A stretch of DNA of 56,020 nucleotides. Source: an uncultured Lentisphaeria bacterium. Lineage in GTDB: Bacteria; Verrucomicrobiota; Lentisphaeria; Victivallales; UBA1829. The notes under the pieces were generated by a model. The model was not told the origin of the DNA. It did no database searches and saw only the letters and a program-made list of their open reading frames with translations. How positions within the stretch are numbered: position 1 is the first letter of the stretch; each line of letters begins with the position of its first letter. Location: positions 1 through 56,020 of the forward strand of contig CASDPB010000122.1 of assembly GCA_949282305.1 (NCBI GenBank), given 5' to 3'. A program made the position numbers and the translations under genes. This document shows positions 49,654-56,020 of the stretch, piece after piece.

Positions 49654-50922
49654 TTATTTCAGCACAATGCGCTTGATATTCTTTTTTCCGGCTTTCACAA
49701 TGGCGGCGCCATCGGGGAAGTCAGCGGCCGTTGCCGTGAAGTCGGGATCGCTGATCCGTCTGTCATTCAAGTAGGCGCCGCCCCCCTGAATCAGTCTGCG
49801 CGCTTCGCCGTTGGATTTGCAAAGCCCCGCCTCCACCATCAGTTTCGGGAACCAGACGCCTTCCTCCGGGAGTGCCAGTTCGCAAGTCGGCAGATCGTCA
49901 ATCACGGCTTGGTCCGTGTTGACTTTTGCAATTGCGCTGGAAGTCGGGATTTTGCCTTCCTTGTCGGAGAATCCGAATTTCGCTCCGGCGGCGAGATACG
50001 CCTTTGCCGCCTCCTCCTCGCTGTGGGCGAGAGCCGTGGCTTCAAACGCAAGAATCTCCTTCGCACGGTTGATGGATACGGAACAGATGTCTTTGATCTC
50101 ATCGACAGGAAGCGCCGTGAAGTAGAGCATCAGCTTCTGCACATCGGCGTCATCCGTGTTGCGCCAGAACTGATAGTAGTCGAATACGGAAGTCTTGTTC
50201 TTATCGAGCCAGACTGCGCCGCCGACGGACTTGCCGAACTTCTGCCCCGTGCTGCTGTTGATGAGGAGCGGCATCGTGATTCCATGGACTTCCTGCTGGG
50301 AAAGTCTGCGGACGAGTTCCGTTCCGGCGACAATATTGCCCCACTGATCCTGACCGCCCATTTCGAGTTTGCAGCCGAATTTCCTGTTGAGCATATAGAA
50401 GTCATACGCCTGAAGAATCATATAGTTGAATTCAAGGAAGGAGAGCCCCGTTTCAAGGCGCATTTTGACGGATTCCGCAGTCAGCATTCTGTTGACGCTG
50501 AACTTGGAACCGATGTCGCGCAGAAAATCAAGATAGAGCATGTTGTTGAACCATTCCGCATTGTTCACGAAAATGGCGTTTTCCTCTGAAATAAAACGCG
50601 AAAGCTGTTTGCGGATGCACTCGGCATTGTGCGCAACGACTTCCTTGGAGAGAATTACGCGCGCCTCGCTTTTGCCGGAGGGATCGCCGATCTGCCCGGT
50701 CGCACCGCCGACCATGACGATGGGAACGTGTCCCGCCTGCTGCAGACGGCGCATTGCCATCACAGGAAGAAGATGACCGACGTGAAGGCTGTCGCCGGTG
50801 GGGTCGAATCCCACGTAATAATACACCTTTTCCTCCGAGAGAAGTTTTTTGATTGCATCTTCGGAAGTGTTCTGGTAAATGAACCCCCGGACTTTCAGAT
50901 CCTCAAACGGGCACGACGACAT
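49654..50922 (-). CDS. tyrS: Tyrosyl-tRNA synthetase
   Basis: This class I synthetase has the HIGH-type motif 'GDSLHVGHLLPVMAMRRLQQ', the tyrosine pocket 'LEFNYMILQAYDFYMLNRKF' and 'EMGGQDQWGNIVAGTELVRR', and the KMSKS-type loop 'STGQKFGKSVGGAVWLDKNK' (KFGKS). The C-terminal about 65 residues are an S4-like tRNA-binding domain ('LCKSNGEARRLIQGGGAYLN'). 422 residues, the TyrS type I (bacterial) size. It has its own terminator. I saw no T-box in the upstream 260 bp. Confidence 0.95.
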   Translation of the reverse strand: MSSCPFEDLKVRGFIYQNTSEDAIKKLLSEEKVYYYVGFDPTGDSLHVGHLLPVMAMRRLQQAGHVPIVMVGGATGQIGDPSGKSEARVILSKEVVAHNAECIRKQLSRFISEENAIFVNNAEWFNNMLYLDFLRDIGSKFSVNRMLTAESVKMRLETGLSFLEFNYMILQAYDFYMLNRKFGCKLEMGGQDQWGNIVAGTELVRRLSQQEVHGITMPLLINSSTGQKFGKSVGGAVWLDKNKTSVFDYYQFWRNTDDADVQKLMLYFTALPVDEIKDICSVSINRAKEILAFEATALAHSEEEAAKAYLAAGAKFGFSDKEGKIPTSSAIAKVNTDQAVIDDLPTCELALPEEGVWFPKLMVEAGLCKSNGEARRLIQGGGAYLNDRRISDPDFTATAADFPDGAAIVKAGKKNIKRIVLK

Positions 50923-51125
50923 TTCTGTAACCTTTCATCTATGTTTTTTTTGTTTTGTCATAATGACACGAAAACCGTATAAACTATCACTGATTCCCGG
51001 ATATTGCAAGTTTCGTTCATATTTTTATTGACTTTTTTGGAGGCGGTTCGACTGGTCGGGGAAAGTCACGCCCGGGCTTTCGGCTCTTCCCGGATTTTTC
51101 AGAACGGCATCCCGGTGTTTCCCGC

Positions 51126-51154
51126 TTGCAAATTTCACGGATATGGAATATAAT
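51126..51154 (+). promoter_or_regulatory. Promoter of the TSCPD gene
   Basis: TTGCAA (51126-51131), 17-bp spacer, TATAAT (51149-51154). It lies across the in-frame ATG at 51143, which rules that codon out as start and supports 51188. Confidence 0.72.
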
Positions 51155-51187
51155 ACGGACTTCAAAAAAAATCAGGAGAAAATCAAG

Positions 51188-51469
51188 ATGGGCAATGCAA
51201 AAGGCAATGTGGATAAAATTACGTTCCGCACTTCGGATATGGTTTGCAGCGAGGAAATCATCCTGGAAATCAAAGATGATAAAATTGAATCTCTGGAATT
51301 TGTCGGCGGATGCCCCGGCAATTTGCTCGGAATTTCAAAACTGGTACAGGGGATGGACATCGACAGCGTCATTCAAAAACTTTCCGGCGTCAGATGCGGC
51401 GGAAAGCCGACTTCCTGTCCGGATCAGCTTGCCGCGGCGCTGAAAATGTACAAGGCAAAGAAGAAATGA
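51188..51469 (+). CDS. TSCPD domain protein
   Basis: The 93-residue protein is a single TSCPD domain, named after its motif: 'RCGGKPTSCPDQLAAALK' at the end. Other conserved cysteines are in 'DMVCSEEIILEI' and 'VGGCPGNLLGIS'. The same domain occurs at the C-terminus of adenosylcobalamin-dependent ribonucleotide reductases, where it binds metal; free-standing copies are of unknown function. AGGAGA lies upstream of the ATG. It is monocistronic, from a strong promoter. Confidence 0.88.
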   Translation: MGNAKGNVDKITFRTSDMVCSEEIILEIKDDKIESLEFVGGCPGNLLGISKLVQGMDIDSVIQKLSGVRCGGKPTSCPDQLAAALKMYKAKKK

Positions 51470-51638
51470 AGCGGTCCGGAGCGGAGAGATGCGCCGTTTT
51501 CCGGGCGTGCCCGCAGGCTGTGTCTGCCACGGCAGATTATGGCAAATGAGAATAAATACGGGAATGTTGACTAGCTCCGGATTGTTTTTTCCGGTATGTC
51601 CATTATATTAAAAGGTCGAAAAAAAATAAAACAGCGGT

Positions 51639-52490
51639 ATGGCGGTAAGAATGAATGAGGCGGCGTTAAAGGCTGAAAAGGCGGCACGGAACGTGCCGGC
51701 GGAAAAGACGGCAGTTCCGGATGATCCGTATGCCCTGACGCGAATCGACCGCGCAAGTATCGCCGCGGATTCCCACAGGGGACTTGTCCGGAGAAACAAC
51801 GAGGACAATTTTTTTTATGCGCTGGATTCGGACGGCTCCCGGGTCATTGCGGCTGTGGCGGATGGAATCGGCGGCAACGAAAACGGAGAAATCGCAAGCC
51901 GTCTCGTCTGCAAAATGCTTCTCATGCGCTGGCGGCGCCTGATTTCCTCAACGGAAAAGACTGCATCGCGGGAAGCCGCGGATTTTCTGGAACGTTCCAT
52001 TATGGAAATCAACGACGCCATATACAAAATCAACGATTCCTACGGCAGCAAGCCCATGGGGACAACGCTCGCTGTCATCATCATATCGGACGACTGGGTC
52101 GTGGCGGCACATTGCGGCGACAGCCGTTTTTACCGTCTGCGCAACGGGGAATTGAAGCTGCTGACGACAGATCACAGTCTGGTGAACGAATTGATCCGGT
52201 GCGGGGAACTGACGCAGACGGAAGCCAAGACACACCCTTATGCGCATGTCATCACCCGTTCCGTCGGACCCGCGGAACATGCGGAACCGGAGATTCATAT
52301 TCACGACCGCCAGTTTGGCGACCGCTATCTGCTTTGCTCGGACGGTCTTACGCTTCATGTCGGCGGAGACGAAATCCGCGGGACTTTATTTGATGCGTTT
52401 GAACCGTCACAGGCGGTGCGCCGTCTGATGCACCTTGTGCTCCAGCGGGGAGCGCGGGACAATACAACCATGATAAGTGTGTTTGCATGA
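51639..52490 (+). CDS. PP2C-type Ser/Thr protein phosphatase
   Basis: The Mg/Mn-dependent phosphatase motifs are in order: 'GLVRRNNEDNFFYA' (motif 1), 'IAAVADGIGGNENGEIAS' (DGxGG), 'MGTTLAVIIISDDWVVAAHC' then 'GDSRFYRLRNGEL', 'LLCSDGLTLHVGGDEI' (SDGL) and 'RGARDNTTMISVFA' (DN). A 40-residue Ala/Glu/Lys-rich start precedes the domain. Cytosolic; such phosphatases reverse Hanks-type kinase action, but no kinase gene is in the window. Its stop overlaps the next gene by 4 bp. The ribosome site at 51639 is weak, and 51651 is an alternative start. Confidence 0.92.
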   Translation: MAVRMNEAALKAEKAARNVPAEKTAVPDDPYALTRIDRASIAADSHRGLVRRNNEDNFFYALDSDGSRVIAAVADGIGGNENGEIASRLVCKMLLMRWRRLISSTEKTASREAADFLERSIMEINDAIYKINDSYGSKPMGTTLAVIIISDDWVVAAHCGDSRFYRLRNGELKLLTTDHSLVNELIRCGELTQTEAKTHPYAHVITRSVGPAEHAEPEIHIHDRQFGDRYLLCSDGLTLHVGGDEIRGTLFDAFEPSQAVRRLMHLVLQRGARDNTTMISVFA

Positions 52491-54529
52491 AATACCTACA
52501 GAATATTCTGCACAGGCTTTCCGCATCTCCCGCTTTGTTTTTTCCCCTTCTGCTTCTGCCGGGACTGCTCCTGCGGGCGTTTCATCTTGCGGATTATGCT
52601 TCCCTGCCTCTGATTTCCGTTGTGATCGGTCCGGATGTTTCGGAATACAATGCCCACGCCATGCGGATTTTGTCCGGGGAACTGCTTCCGTCAACACTCC
52701 AGATTCATGCGCCGCTGTATGCTTTTTTTCTGGCATTGCTGCTGAAAATCTTCTCCCTGGATTACTTTGCCGTCCGTTTGGCGCAAGGCGTTATCCTGAT
52801 GGCGGTTACGGCGCTGCCCGTGTTCCTGCTCCTGAGAAATGGCAGGAAAGAGGAACCGGACGGAGAGCGTTTTCTGCCTTATCTTTCCGTTCTGCTGCTG
52901 GGACTTTACCCGCCGCTGGCGGTCTATCAATGTGAACTGATCAGCGAACCGCTGATGATCGCGCTGAGTCTGTGGGGACTCTTTTTTGCCTCAATGACGG
53001 AAACCGCCCGATGGCGGACTGCGGCATTCTGCCTGTCGGGGCTTTTCTGCGCCTTGTCGATGATTACGCATCCGTCCAGCGTCATATTCTGCGGATTTCT
53101 GTTTCTTTTTCTGTTATGGAGAATGAGGCGGGACAGCTGGAAAGGAATATTGAAAGGGGTTTGCCTGTTTGCCGTTCCTCTTCTGGTGATCGTTCTGCTG
53201 TTGTCTGCCTGGAACACTCATATCGCGGGAAGACCGGTCTTCATTCAGGCGAACAGCGGATTCAATTATTATCTCGGGAACAATCCCTCCGCAAACGGCA
53301 CCTGCAGCATCCCTCCCGGTTTTCTCTGGGACACCGTTCACCGCTTCGCCGCTCGCGAGGCTGAAAAATCCGGCATTTCCGCCGATGCCTATTTTCTGAA
53401 GGAGGCGTTTCATTACATGGCTCATCATCCGCGTCATTTCATCGGCATGCTTGCGAAAAAAGCGGCAATGGCGCTGAACGGACAGGAGTTCACCACATGG
53501 TCGGATATTGCGGTTCTGCGGGAGCTTGCTCTGCACCGTTATGCGTTTCAATGGTGTTTTTCGCTTCTTCTGCTTCTGGGACTGCCGGCGTTGCTCTGCG
53601 GTCTTGCGGAACCCGTCTTCCGTGACAGGATGAAATGGTTCATCCTTTATTTCGCCGCTTTTTACGCTTCGCAGATTCTGTTTCTGACCGCAGGGCGGTA
53701 TCGTCTGCCTCTGGTGGCGTCATTGTGCGTGTTTGCGGCATTCTTCCTTTGCAGTCTTCCGGAGCGTTTTTCCTCAAACCGGCGGGCGGCGCGCTGGGGG
53801 GCGGTGCTGCTCTTGACGGCAGCTGTGACGTTTTATCCTTTCAAAAGAAATATCGCATGGGAAGAAAATTATGCTGCAACCGTGCTTGCGGAGTCCTGGC
53901 TGAGGGCAGGGGAGGCGGGGAAGGCGGAAGAACTGCTGGCAAAGTTCGCGGGCAATTCACTGTTCAACGACCGCCGTTACAATCTTCTGGGGGAAATCCG
54001 GCTGGCAAAAGAGGATCCGGAAACCGCCGCCATGTGGTTTTCCAAAGCCGTGAGGGAATACCCGGAACAATATCAGGGTTACATGAATCTCGGTGCGCTC
54101 CTGCTGGATGCGAAACGTCTGCGAGAGGCGGAGGAGCAGTTCGGGAAAGCGCGTCCTCTGGTCGGGAGCAGCGGGGGAATGGCGGATCTGGATTACAACA
54201 CCGGGCGTCTTTTTCATGCGCGCGGCGATATGGAAAAAGCGGAGGAATACTACAGAAAAGCATTGTCTCTCGTCCCTTCTCACCGGAAAGCATTGAACAA
54301 TCTTGGAACTCTTGCCCTGGCGGAAAAGGACTATGCGGAGGCGATCCGTCTTTTCCGGAAGGCATGTGCTCTGGAACCGGAAAACGACCGGCTGCGCACC
54401 AATCTCGCCCTGGCTTATTTTTTTGCCGGAAACAGAACCGAAGCCCTGGACGCCCTGCATGATGCTTTACGCCTGAATCCCGATTCCGGACAGGCGCGCC
54501 GTCTGCTGGAGGATCTTCAGAAGGAGTGA
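52487..54529 (+). CDS. Membrane glycosyltransferase (GT39/PMT-like) with C-terminal TPR repeats
   Basis: The first about 440 residues are a polytopic membrane domain with about 11 helices, starting 'ALFFPLLLLPGLLLRAF' and an acidic loop 'VVIGPDVSEYNAHAMRIL', as in the GT-C fold where the first lumenal loop holds the catalytic Asp. 'GLYPPLAVYQCELISEPLMI' is also typical of the ArnT/PMT-like group. Residues about 455-680 are tetratricopeptide repeats ('PEQYQGYMNLGALLLDAKRL', 'KALNNLGTLALAEKDYAEAI'). Such proteins transfer sugars from lipid-linked donors to lipids or proteins. Coupling to a PP2C gene by ATGA suggests control by phosphorylation (inference). 680 residues. Confidence 0.83.
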   Translation: MKYLQNILHRLSASPALFFPLLLLPGLLLRAFHLADYASLPLISVVIGPDVSEYNAHAMRILSGELLPSTLQIHAPLYAFFLALLLKIFSLDYFAVRLAQGVILMAVTALPVFLLLRNGRKEEPDGERFLPYLSVLLLGLYPPLAVYQCELISEPLMIALSLWGLFFASMTETARWRTAAFCLSGLFCALSMITHPSSVIFCGFLFLFLLWRMRRDSWKGILKGVCLFAVPLLVIVLLLSAWNTHIAGRPVFIQANSGFNYYLGNNPSANGTCSIPPGFLWDTVHRFAAREAEKSGISADAYFLKEAFHYMAHHPRHFIGMLAKKAAMALNGQEFTTWSDIAVLRELALHRYAFQWCFSLLLLLGLPALLCGLAEPVFRDRMKWFILYFAAFYASQILFLTAGRYRLPLVASLCVFAAFFLCSLPERFSSNRRAARWGAVLLLTAAVTFYPFKRNIAWEENYAATVLAESWLRAGEAGKAEELLAKFAGNSLFNDRRYNLLGEIRLAKEDPETAAMWFSKAVREYPEQYQGYMNLGALLLDAKRLREAEEQFGKARPLVGSSGGMADLDYNTGRLFHARGDMEKAEEYYRKALSLVPSHRKALNNLGTLALAEKDYAEAIRLFRKACALEPENDRLRTNLALAYFFAGNRTEALDALHDALRLNPDSGQARRLLEDLQKE

Positions 54530-54654
54530 TTCCCCCGGTCATCCGGAAAAGCGGCTTGGATAGTGGAGGCATGAGAATAAAATGCTTCTTATTCATCATT
54601 ATATAATAACATTGCTTGTATTTTTTTTATTTTTGATGTAGAGTACGGGCTATT

Positions 54655-55146
54655 ATGAGTAGTAGCACAGCACATCAGATTAGTTCCGTTGCTTTTGTCG
54701 AAAGGCGAGAGCCGGTCGTCCGCCCTTATCAAAGCGGGCAGTGCAAAAGACATACGGAAACAGAAAACATTGCCGGAGCTCATCCTGATACGACAGGAAA
54801 ACGGGTAAGAAGTCGGGAAAGTTCCGGACTCGGACAACTGAAATCAGTAGACGAAGGCGGTCGCCCGGTTGGAAACTGCCGTCGTCTGTCGCCTCAAAAA
54901 CCGGTAAAACGAGCGTATCAGCGGAATTATGCCGCCGTTCAGGACTGGTTGAAAAACAAGTTCCCCCCGATCCGAAAACAGGCGGAAACCGAAGCTGCCG
55001 ACATTTTCCGGGAGATGAACCCGGAACTGAAAATGATGACCGAAGGCTGGAACTCATTCCCCGTCACAAAAACGTTTCATACAGAAAGTTCACTATATGC
55101 AAGTCAAGTTAATATTCAAAACAATAATATTCAAAAAATAAAATGA
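54655..55146 (+). pseudogene. Decayed IS630-family transposase
   Basis: Residues encoded by 54883-55008 read 'LSPQKPVKRAYQRNYAAVQD' and 'WLKNKFPPIRKQAETEAADI', which match the IS630 segment just before the first catalytic Asp (consensus like FTPQKPVKRAYQRND...WL...YPAIK...KAEIFWGDE). In this copy the expected Asp region is FREMNPE, so the active site is lost. The N-terminal 75 codons and the 40 codons after the match do not resemble transposase, so frameshifts or deletions have scrambled it. An AT-rich stretch (54590-54650) lies upstream; no clear inverted repeats were found. Confidence 0.6.
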
Positions 55147-55172
55147 TGTAAAAGAATCTGGAGGTAAAATTT

Positions 55173-55883
55173 ATGTCATGGATTGATTGGCTGATCGTCG
55201 TCCTGCCGATCGTGTTCGTCGTTTGGATCGCTTTCTTTTCCAGACGATACGTCAAAGGGGTGGTAGATTATCTGGCAGCCGGCCGTGTGGCGGGGCGTTA
55301 TGTGATCTCGGTAGGGGACTTGATGGCCGGGCTTTCCGTGATTACCCTGGTCGCCAATGCGGAACAATATTACCAGACCGGATTCGGAGTGGCTTTCTGG
55401 GCAAACATCACCGCGCCGGTCGGAATCGTGCTGGCACTGACCGGCTTCTGCACCTATCGCTGGCGCGAAACCAGGTGTCTTTCCAAAGGTCAGTTTATTG
55501 AACTGCGCTACGGCAGCAGGAGTTTTCGTTTCATCACCGCCTTCGTCAGCACGATGGCGGAGATGGTGACAAATGCGATCGGACCAGCCATCGCAACCAA
55601 CTTCTTCATCTATTTTCTCGGTTTGCCGCATGAGGTGATGATCTGCGGAATCAACCTGCCGTGTTACGCAATCATCGTCGTGATGTGTCTGACGCTTGCG
55701 ACGCTGATTATCTGGCCGGGCGGCCGTGTTTCCCTCCTGGTGACGGATTCAATCCAGGGGTTGATGAGCTACCCGATCTTCGTGGTCATTATCGGCTTCG
55801 TGGTACTGAAATTCTCCTGGAACGTCGACCTTGCTCCGATCCTTCTCGACCGTGTCGAGGGGGAAAGTTTCCTCAATCCCTAG
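55173..55883 (+). pseudogene. Sodium:solute symporter gene, truncated by an IS5 element
   Basis: GGAGG precedes the ATG. About six helices of an SSS-family transporter are present ('IDWLIVVLPIVFVVWIAFF', 'GDLMAGLSVITLVANAEQYY', 'NITAPVGIVLALTGFCTYRW', 'CYAIIVVMCLTLATLIIWPG'), with the family motif 'RCLSKGQFIELRYGSR'. SSS proteins have 13-14 helices and 450-600 residues; this one stops after 236 at a TAG formed where the IS begins (CTAG, 55880-55883). It carried a solute, perhaps a sugar or its acid, with sodium. The truncated protein should not transport. The missing half may lie beyond the IS outside the window. Confidence 0.85.
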
Positions 55884-56020
55884 GTTGTGTCGTCAATAGA
55901 TTTGTGCTATATTATGCAAACGTCAAAAAAGGATATAGGGAAAATGGCGAATGCATACGAACGACATGATATATCGGATGAATCTTGGGCTAAAATCGAA
56001 TTTTTGCTACCGGGGCGTAA
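55884..56020 (+). mobile_element. IS5-family insertion sequence, left end only
   Basis: The element starts after CTAG, a YTAR-type target used by IS5-group elements, with the left end GGTTGTGTCGTCAATAG. A promoter-like TTGTGC...TATTAT region and the transposase start follow. The right end is outside the window. Confidence 0.75.
55944..56020 (+). CDS. IS5-family transposase, N-terminal 25 codons
   Basis: ATG 55944 follows an AGGG site. The translation MANAYERHDISDESWAKIEF then LLPGR is the conserved start of IS5-family transposases with a DUF4096-type N-terminal domain (typical: AYERHDISDE.W..IEP.LPGRK). The catalytic DDE domain lies beyond the window, so whether the copy is active cannot be judged. 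25 codons plus 2 bases are visible. Confidence 0.85.
   Translation, partial: MANAYERHDISDESWAKIEFLLPGR

Noticed and set aside
50923-51140. T-box leader before tyrS, or a tRNA near 51045 ('ggttcgact')
   Set aside because: No T-box sequence, specifier loop or terminator/antiterminator pair seen; the GGTTCGA-like string lacks acceptor and anticodon stems.

Overview
The window looks like a piece of chromosome from a glycan-degrading bacterium of the Lentisphaerota (Victivallales-like). This is inferred from the mix of families: a pseudopilin with the PVC-type C-terminal H...DGH motif, a large secreted DUF4838 protein, several AraC/LacI/GntR-controlled carbohydrate genes, and a moderately GC-rich genome with strong -35/-10 promoters and clear Shine-Dalgarno sites. 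Genes are dense and nearly all intact. I see no tRNA, rRNA, CRISPR array or replication origin.

Layout. Bases 1-139 are the right end of an IS200/IS605-type element carrying an omegaRNA-like string of hairpins; it supplies the last codons of an AraC gene. From 1.1 to 10.4 kb is a glycan module: AraC regulator, pseudopilin, small secreted protein, DUF4838/GH67N-like protein, two-domain esterase, GH2 enzyme and a second AraC regulator. From 10.4 to 20 kb is mostly housekeeping and signalling: MarC protein, proB-miaB, a four-gene ECF sigma/anti-sigma operon with two exported proteins, a Nudix hydrolase, an NtrB/NtrC-like two-component pair and a DUF134-NifX fusion. A 590-bp structured, gene-poor block (20.0-20.58 kb) precedes a lacI-GH16-MFS operon. 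From 23.9 to 30.9 kb come rsmE-HAD phosphatase, M20 amidohydrolase-esterase, an HtrA protease, a frameshifted gene remnant, an XRE-cupin regulator and a BASS transporter.

From 31 to 38.5 kb are a DEAD-box helicase with a structured leader, a GntR-aldolase pair, and an esterase-AAC(3)-gcvT-gcvH run. From 38.6 to 44.8 kb are feoAB with two DtxR-like operator candidates, an unusual HTH protein with a histone-H1-like tail, and TatD-UbiA-HNH. From 44.9 to 54.5 kb are a class C beta-lactamase-like lipoprotein, a Ca2+-type P-ATPase, tyrS, a TSCPD protein and a PP2C phosphatase coupled to a membrane glycosyltransferase with TPRs. The last 1.5 kb is mobile-element debris: a decayed IS630 transposase, then a sodium:solute symporter cut at codon 236 by an IS5-family element that runs out of the window.

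Most interesting: the omegaRNA-like end inside the araC tail, the nested hairpin leader of the RNA helicase, the paired TTAG-N6-CTAA sites before feoAB, a leader-like segment shared by the pseudopilin and the gene-poor block at 20.4 kb, and the HTH/H1-tail protein.
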